Assembly: GCF_036320965.1 (NCBI RefSeq) | Contig: NC_092225.1 | Span: forward strand, 58,243,424-58,307,423 | Reading direction: 5' to 3' | Length of the DNA: 64,000 nucleotides | Source of the DNA: Panulirus ornatus | Taxonomy: Eukaryota > Arthropoda > Malacostraca > Decapoda > Palinuridae | Shown here: positions 13,301 to 26,765 of the stretch, piece by piece | Numbering within the stretch: the stretch's first letter is position 1 | How the letters are laid out: the number at the start of each line of letters is the position of its first letter | Position numbers and translations under genes: made by a program | Notes under the pieces: model-generated | Told to the model about the DNA's origin: nothing | The model's database searches: none | The model's input: the letters and a program-made list of their open reading frames with translations, nothing else

Positions 13301-14127
13301 AGACATTATGGTGGCGAGTGAGGGGTAAAGTAAGAGGATAATCTGAAGGCTGATGGAGGTGATTAAAGATTCAGTATGTAAATCAAGACTCCACAAAGTG
13401 TAAGGAAATACCTGTTGCTTTTCGGGTAGAAAGAGGAACTTCAACATCAAGTTAAGCGTTCCACTTACTTTAGGGTTCTTTTCATCAATTCAAGATTTAT
13501 GAAATCTAAACATGGCCATCAATTATCAATTTTTGACCCCCATAGCCCCGTATCGTCACACAGGGACACTGACAGTTAGGCAAATCCACTAAGAGTGAAT
13601 AAATAGGATAGCCAGTTTTCGAAGAAAACCGGATCTTTATTCACGATACAGTGTAAAATAGAGCGATCATCAGTGAAGTACGTCAGTCCATATCCAGTCC
13701 CTGCCTCCTTGGCAAGGCGGCTTCTGCTCAGACGAAAATGTGAAACAAACATCTTTACTTCTCCTCAGTTCCCTGAACTAACAGGAGGAAAGAAAAGTTG
13801 CTTCAGGATGTTTGATTAACGTATTAACGAAACGAATTTTTTTTTTCGTGTGTACCACATGACGGATATGAAAAGGTCTTCGAGCGCCACCTCTGGCTCT
13901 GCATGAATTTCCCCTGCTTCCCGACATGATTTCCTCTTTCCTAAACCTCGGCTGGAGGTCAAGCTGTTGCCATCTGGCCATGAACGAGTGTGTGGCCTCG
14001 TAACCTGGTGAGGACTCCCAGGAGAAACATTCTAAAAGATCGGCTCCTGCCATCTTTACATCATCCGGGCTAAGTGGGTCATTTTTCAAGCTGCTGCTCG
14101 TGTTAAAAGGTGAAATTCCTGACCCCC
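13301..14127. other. Unrecognised sequence
   Basis: A 179-codon minus-strand frame spans 13778-14317. It shows no domain I recognise and overlaps a local duplication, so I do not call it a gene. Confidence 0.4.
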
Positions 14128-14490
14128 AAAAGGTCCCGACAATCTTTATCTCCCTCCTGAGCTGTGGGTTCCCGAGCTGTATAAGGCAGACGAGGAGGTC
14201 GGTCGGCAGGATATTAGTGATAAGAATAACCCATTCGTCTTCATGTTCCTCCTGGGCTCCACGCCAGACGCTGCAGATGAGAACTTTGCTAAGAATATAT
14301 TTCAAACTGGAAGACAAAGAAAAAGTATAAAGGTCCCGACAACCTTTATCTCCCTCCTGAGCCCTGGGCTCCGAGCTGCATAATTCCAGGATGGAATAGC
14401 CGACAAAAATACTCGATAGTCTTTATGTTTCTCTTGGGCTTTAAGCTAGACAATGTCAAGAATATATTGCTGACTAAAAAGATTCGACCC
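14128..14490. repeat. Diverged tandem duplication, unit about 203 bp
   Basis: The block starting AAGGTCCCGACAATCTTTAT near 14129 recurs at 14331. Shared landmarks follow in the same order: CTCCCTCCTGAGC, GAGCTG, CTTTATGTTTCTC/CTTCATGTTCCTC and AAGAATATAT. The second unit is shorter and diverged. Confidence 0.7.
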
Positions 14491-15309
14491 GTTTTCTTCG
14501 GCCTCTAAAGGCTTCAAATCGATTACCACTGACGAGACGTAACCCAAAGGATTTTTCTTACCAAAAGAAGGCCTCCGTCGGCATGACCTCCTTTGTTTCC
14601 TAGAAAGACGAGAAATTAGTTAAAAAAAATTGAGGCTAAATCATTCCAAGCCATTTTCTCGTCCATCCTAGACAGTTCAGCTGTACAGCAGTACGAGCGA
14701 TGTCGTAACATGTTTAAGAACGGCAAGTCAGCAGAGCCCACTTTACAATCACATCTGGGGAGCTGGTGTTATCGCTTTTCATCCCTCGTCATCGTCTGTT
14801 GATAAACATTTCATCTATTTCGATCGTCTTCTTAGCTGTCTGGAAATATTTTGTGGACGCTCCTCTGTCAAATTAGCTCATTTCATGACAATCCAGCATC
14901 TGATAAAGCCACCCACCACAATATGTTAGGAAACCAAATAGTCAGCTTGAACCAAAACATTCAGAGAATCAGATAATAGACAGTTCTCTTCCAAACCACT
15001 ATATTTCGCACAGAAGTGACAGTTCAGCATAAACGAAAAAGGGCTACACAGTATTCTGTTGGATGAACTATCAAAGGTTTATTTGTTTAGAACCACAGAC
15101 CAAATATACACAATATAACCGTAACCTTAAACTTTATCATCTACAGAAATAGCATCCAACACTCGAGCAAGTTGACGGCGGACCGTAACACTGTCCTGCA
15201 ACACCTGTGGAGAACACTTTCTAGAGGACATCCATGAAAAAAATTTCAGTTTTCAAGTTATTGGTAAATAAGATCCAAACGTTGCCTCTGCCACTCCCAT
15301 CCTACTTCA
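14491..15309. other. Unrecognised sequence, no gene seen
   Basis: Only short frames on both strands, with no repeat structure that I can see. Confidence 0.5.
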
Positions 15310-15535
15310 CCACCAGGCTACGTGGGAACCTGTGAGTGAGTTAGGCTCGCACCATACTACATGGAAGCCTATGGATATGTTAAGCTTCCCACCAAACTAC
15401 ATGGGTAGGAGGGGATCCGCTAACACCTCAAGCACCCCTCAAACCACACGGGTGTCTGTTACTGCCTCAGGTCCCCATCAGACGGGTGTCTGTTACTGCC
15501 TCGGGTCCCCACCACACGGTATGCCTCCCACTCGA
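15310..15535. repeat. Degenerate tandem repeat, about 36-40 bp
   Basis: Phrases of the type CACCA(A)ACTACATGG and CACACGGGTGTCTGTTACTG recur irregularly. The last two units are nearly identical over about 30 bases. Confidence 0.55.
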
Positions 15536-16079
15536 CCAAGACGCGGGGTCATGAAGCAGCGGTGATAAGATTAATAGCGATTATGATGTTGTCTAATTTT
15601 CGTATCTCGTCCAATTCATGCCTCTATCAAATATCACTTAGCGTCTGCGCATAAGAAAGCCGATACTTTCGTAAGAAACAAAGTCAACACACAAGAAACC
15701 CATCAAAAGGTGTTTTTTTTTTTTTTCTATGTAAACCCCTAAACGAACATTAGACTCGTGAACCTCTGTAGCATTATACTACGAAGGAGGGATGAGGCCT
15801 CTTTATGAGAAATTCCTCAACACTTTTTTCATGCTTACCCAGAAGAACTTTTGCTAAGCTTGACACAATTCATGAGAAGCAGCAAAAAATATTTTTTCCC
15901 TATGTTGTATGGAGTTTCATTTCGCGTATACTGGGCAATTGTCTGTTATAAAACATAATTCTCATAAAGTTTTCTTAGAGACACCCACGTTGATGTGTTG
16001 CCAGCATAAAGGATCTGTCCATTCAGGGAAACAACGTAGTATAATGATAAGGTTTACAATGGTGGCTATAATATTTCTT
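15536..16079. other. Unrecognised sequence
   Basis: A T-run lies near 15713-15726. No gene is recognised. Confidence 0.5.
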
Positions 16080-16292
16080 TTTCTTTTTTTCTTTTTTTTC
16101 CATATATATTCGCCGTTTCACGCTTTAATGAGGAAGCATTATGAGGAGAATTTCTGAGCCTAAGAGCGAAAAGCCTCACTTGGCTCTCTACTTTGTTCCT
16201 TCTTTTGGAAAAGGCAAAACTGGAGGGATGGATTTCCAGCAACCCGTTCCCTCCCCATTTAGTCACCTTCTACGACACGTAGGGAATGCGTG
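16080..16292 (-). mobile_element. PSE non-autonomous retroelement, copy 2 (diverged)
   Basis: On the minus strand this has the 5' block GTCGTAGAAGGTGACTAAA, the central CTGGAAATCCATCC and CCAAAAGAAGGAAC, and a decayed tail ending at a short ATATATATG. It is more diverged than the copies at 48.4 and 50.4 kb. Its 5' end meets the start of an RTE-like LINE copy head-to-head at 16292/16293. Confidence 0.65.
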
Positions 16293-18884
16293 GTGAGAGT
16301 GAGCTTGGGAGGGAGACTTGTGTGAGGAAATTCCAGGAGAGTGAGTGCAGAATGGAAAAAGGTGAGAGCAAATGACGTAGGGGAGTGGGGGAGGAATGTG
16401 TTGTATTTAGGGAAGGGGTGATGGCTTGCGCAAAAGATGCTTGTGGCATGAAAAGCGTGGGAGGTGGGCAGATTAGAAAGGGTAGTGAGTGGTGGGATGA
16501 AGAAGTAAGATTATTAGTGAAAGAGAAGAGAGGCATTTGGACAATTTTTGCAGGGAAATAGTGCAAATGAGTGGGAGATGTATAAAAGAAAGAGGCAGGA
16601 GGTCAAGAGAAAGGTGCAAGAGGTGAAAAAGAGGGCAAATGAGAGTTGGTGTGAGAGAGTATCACTAGATTTTAGGGAAAGCAAAAAGGTGCTTTAGAAG
16701 GAGGTAAATAAAGTGCGTAAGACAAGAGAACAAACGGGAACATCGGTGAAGTAGGCTAATGGGGAGGTGATAACAAGAAGTGGTGATGTAAAAAGGAGAT
16801 GGAGTGAGTATTTTGAAGATTTGTTGAATGTGTTAGATGATAAAGTGGCAGATATAGGGTGTTTTGGTCGAGGTGGTGTGCGAAGTGAGAGGGTCAGGGA
16901 GAATCGTTTGGCAAACAGGGAAGAGGTTGTGAAAGCTTTGCGGAAGATGAAAGCCGGCAAGGCGGTGGGTTTGGATAGTATTGCAGTGGAATTCATTAAA
17001 AAAAAGGGAGTGACTGTGTTGTTGACTGGTTGGTGAGGATATTCAATGTATGTAAGGCTCATGGTGAAGCGCCAGAGGAATGGCGGAAAGCATGCATAGT
17101 GCCATTGTACAAAGGCAAGAGGGATATAGGTGAATGTTCAAATTACAGATATAAATGTTTGTTGAGTAATTCTTGGAAATTATATGGGAGGGTATTGATT
17201 GAGAGGGTAAAGGCATTTACAGAGCATCAGATTGTGGAAGTTGTAGAGGATATGTGGCTCGGGTGTTTGCTTTGAAGAATGTATGTGAAAAATACTTAGA
17301 AAAACAAATGGATTTGTATGAAGCATTTATGGATCTGGAGAAGGCATATGATAGAATTGACAGAGATGCTCTGTGGAAGGTATTAAGAGTACAGTATAAC
17401 GTGTGGGAGGCTGCTCTGTGGAAGGTATTAAGAGTACAGTATAACGTGTGGGAGGCCAGTTGCTAGAAACAGTGAAAAGTTTTTAGCGAGGATGTAAGGC
17501 ATGTGTAGGAGTAGGAAGAGAGGAAAGTGATTGGTTCTCAGTGAATGTCGGTTTGCGGCAGGAGTGCATGATGTCTCCATGATTGTTTGATTTGTTTATG
17601 GATAGGGTTGTTAGGGAGGTGAATGCAAGAGTTTTGAAGAAAGGGGCAAGTATGCAGTCTGTTGTGGATGAGAGGGCTTGGGAAGTGAGTCTGTTGTTGT
17701 TCGCTGATCATACAGTGCTGGTGGCTGATTCGGGTGAGAAACTGCAGAAGCTGGTGACTAAGTTTGGTAAAGTGTGTGAAAGAAGAAAGCTGAGAGTAAA
17801 TGTGAATAAGAGCAAGGTTATTAGGTACAGTAGGGTTGAGGGACAAGTCTATTTGGAGGCGAGTTTGAATGGAGTAAAACTGGAGCAAGTGAAGTGCTTT
17901 AGATATCTGGGAGTGGATTTGGCAGCGGATGGAATCATGGAAGCGGAAGTGAGTCACAGGGTGGGGGAGGGGGCGAAGGCTCTGGAGGCGCTGAAGAATG
18001 TGTGGAAGGCAAGAACATAATCTCGGAAAGGAAAAATGGGTATGTTTGAAGGAATAGTGGTTCCAACAATGTTATTTGGTTGCGAGGCGTGGGCTATAGA
18101 TAGGGTTGTGCGGAGGAGGGTGGATGTGTTGGAAATGAGATGTTTGAGGACAATATGTGGTGTGAGGTAGTTTGATCGAGTAAGTAATGAAAGGATAAGA
18201 GAGATGTGTGGTAATAAAAAGAGTGCCGTTGAGAGAGTAGAAGAGGGTATATTGAAATGGTTTGGTCACGTGGAGAGAATGAGTGAGGAGAGATTGACAA
18301 AGAGAATATATGTGTCAGAGATGGAGGGAACAAGGAAAAGTGGGAGACCAAAGTGGAGGTGGAAGGATGGAGTGAAAAAGTTTGTGGGCGATCGGGGCCT
18401 GAACATGCGTGAGGGTGAAGGGCGTGCAAGGATTAGAGTGAATTGGAACGATGTAGTATACCGGGGTCGACGTGCTGTCAATGGATTGAACCAGGGCATG
18501 TGAAGCGTCTGGGGTAAACCATGGAAAGCTTTGTGGGGCCTGGACGTGGAAAGGGAGCTGTGGTTTCGGTGCATTATACATGACAGCTAGAGACTTAGTG
18601 TGAGCGAATGTGGCCTTTGTTGTCTTTTCCTAGCGCTACCTCGCGCGCGTGCTGGGGGAAGGGGGTTTGTCATTTCATTTTGGGCGGGGTGGCGTCGGGA
18701 ATGAATAAAGGCAGCAAGTATGAATTATGTAGATGTGTATATATGTTTATGTCTCTGTATGTATATATATGTATATGTTGAAATGTATAGGTAAGTATAT
18801 GTGCGCGTGTGGGCGTGTATGTATATACATGTGTATGTGGGTGGGTTCGGCCATTCTTTCGTCTGTTTCCTTGCGCTACCTCGC

Positions 18885-18888
<4 letters not shown>
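16293..18888 (+). pseudogene. RTE-like LINE, long but frameshifted copy
   Basis: This is the longest plus-strand copy before the tandem array. Pieces in order: SEWWDEEVRLL (about 16480), DIGCFGRGGV (about 16855), KMKAGKAVGLD (about 16950), a separate frame from 17030 with PLYKG, DLEKAYDRIDRDALW near 17335, LLLFADHTVLVADS near 17695, YLGVDLAADG near 17905, and SGRPKWRWKDGV near 18340. The catalytic FADD is FADH. A 45-bp direct duplication (17369-17458) and several frameshifts break the frame. The 3' UTR (18504-18888) is the long form, carrying the tail motif GCGCTACCTCGC twice, near 18633 and 18873. It ends in TA repeats. Most of the endonuclease is missing. Confidence 0.85.

Positions 18889-18948
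<60 letters not shown>
18888..18948. repeat. (TA)n tail of LINE copy
   Basis: A 61-base TA tract directly after the truncated LINE tail motif CTACCTCGCTA. Confidence 0.95.
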
Positions 18949-18949
<1 letters not shown>

Positions 18950-18969
18950 GCACACACTCAGTTTGCTGA

Positions 18970-19684
18970 AAATTTCAAGACTGAATAGCGTGTTTTCAAT
19001 TCATAATGAAATACTTCGAAACATGTTGACGAAGATTGTTAATACTTATACAGATATGATCAGGAGAGGTTTTAGGGGTTGCACAAAGTCATGGAAGGTC
19101 CAACCCCTACATGTGGCTGTTATACCAGCTTCCGATCGTGGCTCACTTATTTACTACATGCTAATCATGCAACAGAATAAGTGAGAGAAAATGAAAGCCA
19201 TAATTTACAACCTGAGACTTAAATCTGACTTGTGAAACACCCTCACGATACTAATAATCATATACAACTTTTCCTGTAATCTTAGCTCTTCACATATACA
19301 TACATCATCCTCATCTAATGATTAATCAATATAAAAAGACAGATTATTAGGGTCATAATTTAATCCCTTTGGGCATACTGATGGCACAGTGATGCACTAA
19401 GCATATGGTTGAGAATAGATATATGTTGGGCTGAATACTGACTGTATCTGTTTTTATGGTAGCCACATTCTTTCCTTAACTTGTTTATCACATTTCTTTT
19501 CTTTCATTTCACCCCATCATTTACAATGCCTGATTTTCATCTTGTTAGCAGACTTGCTGCTCCTTACCTATGTTAGTTTAAAGAATGTATGGTAATGATG
19601 CTATATTTTCACGTGCAACAGCCGATCACAGTCACTCCCATGACTAAAACACTGCAGCCATGGAAACTGATTGTCCAGCTTGAC
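18970..19684. other. Unrecognised sequence, no gene seen
   Basis: Only short frames and no recognised repeat. Confidence 0.5.
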
Positions 19685-19830
19685 TGTGCGAATTGAAGCG
19701 ACGTGGTATACGGGGGACGACGTACTGTCGTTGGATTGAACCAGGGCATTTGAAGCGGTCCGAGGAAGACCATGGAAAGGTCTGTGGGGTTTGGTTGTGG
19801 ATATGAGGCTCTGGTTTTGGTCTAAGTTTC
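19685..19830 (+). mobile_element. RTE-like LINE 3' fragment
   Basis: About 145 bp match the end of the LINE frame and the start of its long 3' UTR: GACGTGGTATAC, CGACGTACTGTCG, TTGGATTGAACCAGGGCAT, then GACCATGGAAAG and GGGGTTTGGTTGTGGATATG. Both ends are truncated. Confidence 0.75.
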
Positions 19831-20879
19831 AGTAAGACGTGTTAACACTGATTGTTTCTGTTTCTGTGTTCAACAGCCAGGAACTCATGGTATGCCATTG
19901 GACCAAACAATTATTTTGATTTATACAAGTCCTAACACTATGCCAATCAGTAAGTTTCTAATCACTCAACGGTTAGAGACAAAAACTATGAATAATTCTC
20001 GTGTTTTGCAGTGGCTACAATTAAACGGCAGGGGAGAAAACATGCTTAGTGGCCAGAAGGACTGTGGAAAGATAACTACCCGCCTGTGACCCGGCTTACT
20101 AAAGTGCAATCTGCAATCCTCCTCGCTACTGTTGACAACTGGCATAATTTCGCACTCCCGTTCCCTTAACTGTAAATGTATTCAGCCTAATATCAAATTT
20201 AAGATGGCTTAAAGGCGACGGTGGTCTACACTTTCACGCACAACATCGAGTTGATTTCATGTTTCAAACATGAGTTGCTGGTCTGAAAATAAGAGAGAGC
20301 GATTTGGTATTCCTTTCACAGTTTCGTTTCCCGCTCTGTTTACTGCATATCCTTACTGCCTGCTAACATCTCCGTCACGTGTAATAAAATCGACGGTGAA
20401 GGATGAACGCTCTCTGAAGCAAGTCTCACTCAGTCTCAAGTCAGATGAGACCTTTGTCTAGTGTTACGTCCACGGATATGCGAGTTTCCTCCTTATATAA
20501 TGTCCTGTTGTCTCTCTGATTGAGGACACATGCTCATATCTAAGTTACCGGGAAAAATACGTACTCAAGATGTTGAATGATCAGTGTCCCTACCGTCACT
20601 CTGGTCGATGCCTCGAAAACTGTCTGTACATTAGGTATGCTTATCAATAGACAGTCAATTTAGAATGCACTGTCCAGAGGAAGCAAATGTGACGCTGCCA
20701 TTATTACCACAGGAGAATCCACACACACACACAAGTGGCAGGGGTCTGCGTGTGAGTGGGACTTGGGAGTTAAAATCGTGCGTAACCCGTCGCCAGATTC
20801 CCACATTTGGATAACACTGAAGGAAACAAACTGTCTGCTTCTGGTAAATATTAGAATAGCATTCAAGTATGTTGCAAAA
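19831..20879. other. Unrecognised sequence, no gene seen
   Basis: Short frames only. Confidence 0.5.
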
Positions 20880-21300
20880 TTCAGTATTCTGTCCACGTCT
20901 TGAACATGGCCAAAATTAGAATATGTTTCTCAGACTTCTGACCTAAAAAGTATAGAAAGCTTACAGAGGTGTACAGGTGTACAAGGAAAGCCAAGAACCT
21001 TTGATTTTGCCCACCATGAAAGAAAGAAAAGTGAGGGTTGACCTGATCATAGCCTTCTGGCTTATAAACCAGATTGATAACCTACGCAGTAAACAGTTCT
21101 TTGAAAGAAGTAGGGACAGAACAACCAGAAAACATAGCATGATATTAAGCAACAACCTTGTTAAAACAAAATGTAAATACATAGTTTATTGGTATATAAG
21201 TGGTTGACGAATGGACTATACCTGAAAGAGAAGGTGGTCATTACAGACGGCATACAGAACTTCAAAAGGTTATACAATTGTAGAAAATATTCAAGAGATG
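20880..21300 (+). pseudogene. CR1-like LINE C-terminal remnant
   Basis: Frames on the plus strand give VRPRLEHGQN near 20890, then MKERKVRVDLIIAFWLIN and SRDRTTRKHSM within the 76-codon frame at 20977-21207, and IQNFKRLY near 21255. This order (VRP.LE, ERR..RGDLI, a basic RTTR block, IQNFKRRYD at the end) is the C-terminal extension of CR1/L2-type reverse transcriptases. It could belong to the same family as the piece at 6.4-7.3 kb, which stops at the ALVRQYL block where this one begins. Frameshifted and dead. Confidence 0.65.
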
Positions 21301-21513
21301 CGGGGACCCCAATTGTGTAAAGCTACTTCTACGCACAGTACAAGTAGGTCATTAAACACAAACACACACACACAAAGGAAGATAGATGAAGGACACAGAG
21401 GCAGTAATTCCTCCCACCTCACTGACAACAACACATGAAGTTGATTTAATCAAGGAGGAGCATATAGAATATTCATGAGCTCTAAACGAGGAGTCTTTTA
21501 AGCCTTGTGGCGC

Positions 21514-23480
<1,967 letters not shown>

Positions 23481-23481
23481 C

Positions 23482-23620
23482 GTCTTCATTTTCTTCTTCC
23501 TCGTTTTCTTCGTCTTCTTCCTCTTCTTCTCCCTCGTTTCTTCTTCTTCGTCTTCTTTTTCTTCTTTCTTCTTCTTCTTCTTCATCTTCTTTCTCTTCTT
23601 CTTACTACTCCTTCTTCTCA
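23482..23620. repeat. Polypyrimidine (TTC/TCT)n tract
   Basis: About 140 bases are almost wholly C and T on the plus strand, built from imperfect TTC, TCC and CTT units. The opposite strand is purine-only, a composition able to form triplex DNA. Confidence 0.9.
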
Positions 23621-24149
23621 TACTCGTCACTGCTATTGTTTCCCACTCCTAACTGTAGCCTGTACACATAGTCATGAAGAAAAGACGTATCTTCTTCCCT
23701 CTGCACTGCAAAGTAGCACCAAACGAAGAGGTGCCGTGTCAGGGGCTCAAAACTATGTACTTAAATCACTTGGGACGTTGTCCACAACTCCTCGGTCCAC
23801 CAGTCCACAACTACACCACGGGACAGGGTAGCTACACTTGGAGACCTACCACGACACAATGCTATTCTGCAAATTTCGCTCCATGTTTAGAAGTTCTTGA
23901 GACTAGATGGATGATCTCTCCTGAATTTCTTGTCCCTTTGTTTCTTTTCCGTAACTCATACGTAGCTTCTGAATGTATTCTGTAAGTCGAAATTGACGAC
24001 TTTTTGGCGATGAATGTCTGCTTGCTTGTGTTCGACATCCAGGAGGAGTGCAAGCCTCTCTGTGAGAAAATATTCCAATTTACCATTTCTCGTCCCATTC
24101 CCATAACTGTCAAGTGTTGTAAACCCACTTACCTCCAATCACACCTCCC
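23621..24149. other. Unrecognised sequence
   Basis: Overlapping frames of about 100-130 codons on both strands have no known motif. I do not call a gene. Confidence 0.45.
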
Positions 24150-24345
24150 CTCTCTGCTACATCACACGTCGTGCGTCATCTCCTCTGTTCCAATCCACGT
24201 CACACGTCACCTCCTTCCTTTTCTCACGCACTACAAGTCGTACTTTATCTCCTCCTTCTGCATCAAACGTCGCACGACAACTCCTCTCGCTTCCTCTCTT
24301 GTAAGACAAGTCGTGCGTTACCATCCCACCTGCCTTGAGACTTCC
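24150..24345. repeat. Degenerate tandem repeat, about 35-42 bp
   Basis: Segments of the form ACACGTCGTGCGTCATCTCC, ACACGTCACCTCC, CAAGTCGTACTTTATCTCC, AAACGTCGCACGACAACTCC and CAAGTCGTGCGTTACC recur in order. Strongly diverged. Confidence 0.5.
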
Positions 24346-24527
24346 CCATCTTCCTTTCTCCCCACCTCCTCCGTCAATATAAACTCCTCTACGGGGGAGG
24401 AGTAAAGATAAAATACCGAGGCAGCAAACTTCGTAATTCTATAACAACAATAAAATGAAATCTGAAAGACACTCGTCATGACTTCAGGTCTTCGCAGACC
24501 ACCCCTTATCCCGTAGCCTTACTCTCC

Positions 24528-25420
24528 CTGCAACACTGGATATGTTCTCCCTACCCGTCTTCCTGGCCTGGACCGGCACCTTAACCCCCCCTGCAACACT
24601 GGATGTGTTCTTCCCTACCCTCCCTGCCTGGCCCAGAACCTTACAACACCTATCCTCCCCTTCTGGCCCGGCACCTTAGTCTCCCTACAACACTAGATAC
24701 GTTCCCCTCTCCTCCCTGTCTGGCCCGGCACCTTAGCCTCCCTACAACACTAGATACGTTCTCCTCTCCTCCCTGTCTGGCCCGGCACCTTAGCCTCCCT
24801 ACAACACTAGATACGTTCCCCTCTCCTCCCTGTCTGGCTCGGCACCTTAGCCTCCCTACAACACTAGATACGTTCCCCTCTCCTCCCTGTCTGGCCTGGC
24901 ACCTTAGCCTCCCTACAACACTAGATACGTTCTCCTCTCCTCCCTGTCTGGCCCGGCACCTTAACCTTCCTACAACACTAGATACGTTCCCCTCTCCTCC
25001 CTGTCTGGCCCGGCACCTTAGCCTCCCTACAACACTAGATACGTTCCCCTCTCCTCCCTGTCTGGCTCGGCACCTTAGCCTCCCTACAACACTAGATACG
25101 TTCTCCTCTCCTCCCTGTCTGGCCCGGCACCTTAGCCTTCCTACAACACTAGATACGTTCCCCTCTCCTCCCTGTCTGGCCCGGCACCTTAGCCTCCCTA
25201 CAACACTAGATACGTTCCCCTCTCCTCCCTGTCTGGCTCGGCACCTTAGCCTCCCTACAACACTAGATACGTTCTCCTCTCCTCCCTGTCTGGCCCGGCA
25301 CCTTAGCCTTCCTACAACACTAGATACGTTCTCCTCTCCTCCCTGTCTGGCCCGGCACCTTAGCCTCCCTACAACACTAGATACGTTCCCCTCTCCTCCC
25401 TGTCTGGCCTGGCACTGCGA
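24528..25420. repeat. 57-bp minisatellite with higher-order structure
   Basis: Thirteen near-identical 57-bp units start at 24687 and step by exactly 57 (ACAACACTAGATACGTT in each). Two or three diverged units precede them from about 24528. Because 57 is a multiple of three and the unit lacks stops in some frames, long frames exist on both strands (298 codons at 24603-25499 +, 258 codons at 24650-25426 -). I regard these as by-products of the repeat. Diagnostic bases (TTCCCC or TTCTCC; GGCCCGG or GGCTCGG; CTCCCT or TTCCT) recur every third unit, giving a 171-bp higher-order repeat that is clearest in units 6-11. Confidence 0.95.
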
Positions 25421-25499
25421 CAGCATTCCTGGCGCCTCACTTACCGTCAGCCAACAGGATTTAGACTCGGGGGAAATATTCTTCTACCGACAAATGTGA

Positions 25500-25855
25500 G
25501 ACTCGTTCTGGGTTGTAACTCTGTCATACACCTGGTGTTATGAGGAGTAACTCGCATCTTTTTATATCTCTCTGCCACACGTACCTCCAGCATCACACGA
25601 CCCTACTCCGCGTAGCCAGAAATGTGCTCAATGTGACCCTTTCCGACCTTGGAACTATTTTCTTGACCACCATTTCTACGTCCCCAGACGCTCCATGACT
25701 CTGCCATGAACGAAGTTAGTACAATGTGGCCTGAATTGTGGAACATTTCTGTGGGACTCGTTCTCTTTACGAGCAAGTTGGGCCCAACATGTAAACATAA
25801 AGTAGTACATGGAGTGGGCTCATAAGGCGTAAGCAAGACCTGGATGGAGGTTGTG
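25500..25855. other. Unrecognised sequence, no gene seen
   Basis: Short frames only. Confidence 0.5.
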
Positions 25856-25859
25856 TAAA

Positions 25860-25883
25860 GTGTGTGTGTGTGTGTGTGTGTGT

Positions 25884-25918
<35 letters not shown>
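25860..25918. repeat. (GT)n microsatellite
   Basis: A GT tract with a single TC interruption near 25887. Confidence 0.95.
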
Positions 25919-25920
<2 letters not shown>

Positions 25921-26049
25921 TAAACATCAAGGTTATATGAGAACTGACTGTCGAGTGCACACCAGCCTTATAAGATTCCATTTGAAGTATATCAAAATGC
26001 TGCATCATCTTTGAACTGATTTTGCAACATTTCTTTTTATCATATTTTA

Positions 26050-26215
26050 CCTATTAAGTGTAGAGAGATTCTCCATTAAGTGTAGGCAGATACTGAATAA
26101 GATACAAGCATATACTGAATTAAGTACGGATAGGTGCAGCTGTAAGCTCGGAAAGGTGCTGTATTAAGTATAGACAGAAGCTGCCATGACTGATAGCAGA
26201 TACTGCATAGATGAT
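26050..26215. repeat. Degenerate tandem repeat, about 30 bp
   Basis: Phrases such as ATTAAGTGTAG.CAGATACTG recur about five times with indels. Confidence 0.5.
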
Positions 26216-26504
26216 TTCATAAAGGAAACACATCCTTTAAAGCTATTTCGAAGACAGTGATAATAACTTCCACCAGTTATGTGCTACTCAAGAATTTGAG
26301 AGAATTTTTAGTTCACCATCGAGTGCATTTCAGTCATTTCACGAATCGGTCCTCTGCATCATACTGCTTGCAAGGCAACAATGACGCGCCACTTGCTACT
26401 GACGTCAACTAATTCCCTGCCGGTGATAGCTTCAGTTGAGGAAATGTTGTTATGTTCTCCATGATGATGTATTAGAATGTGTGAGAATCCTCTTCAAGCA
26501 AACA

Positions 26505-26765
26505 TAAGGTGACAAGACGGCCCCCCGGTGAGGGTAATGTGGTCGTCTGGACATGGCAAGACGGTCCTCCGGTGATGGCAAGACGGCCTTCTGGTGATGG
26601 CAAGACAGACCCTCTAGTGATGGCAAGACGTCACCCTGAAAGGCAATGTAGTCTTCTGGTGATGGCAAGACAGCTTCTCTGGTGATGGTAAGACAGCCCC
26701 TCTGGTGAAGGCAATGTGGTCGTCTGGTGATGGCAAGCCAGCCCTCTAGTGATGGTGAGACGGAC
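26505..26765. repeat. Degenerate minisatellite, about 24-28 bp
   Basis: Ten or so units of TCTGGTGATGGCAAGACGG-like sequence. Some carry GGCAATGTGGTCG instead, implying two unit types. Confidence 0.7.

Noticed and set aside
13778..14317. 179-codon minus-strand frame as a host exon
   Set aside because: No recognisable domain. It overlaps a diverged tandem duplication on which a coding constraint is not apparent.
24680..25420. CRISPR-like regular spacing
   Set aside because: Units are contiguous with no unique spacers, and the sequence is eukaryotic in character.
24603..25499. 298-codon and 258-codon frames across the 57-bp array
   Set aside because: The period is a multiple of three and the unit lacks stops, so frames stay open on both strands. 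No signal peptide or known repeat domain is seen.
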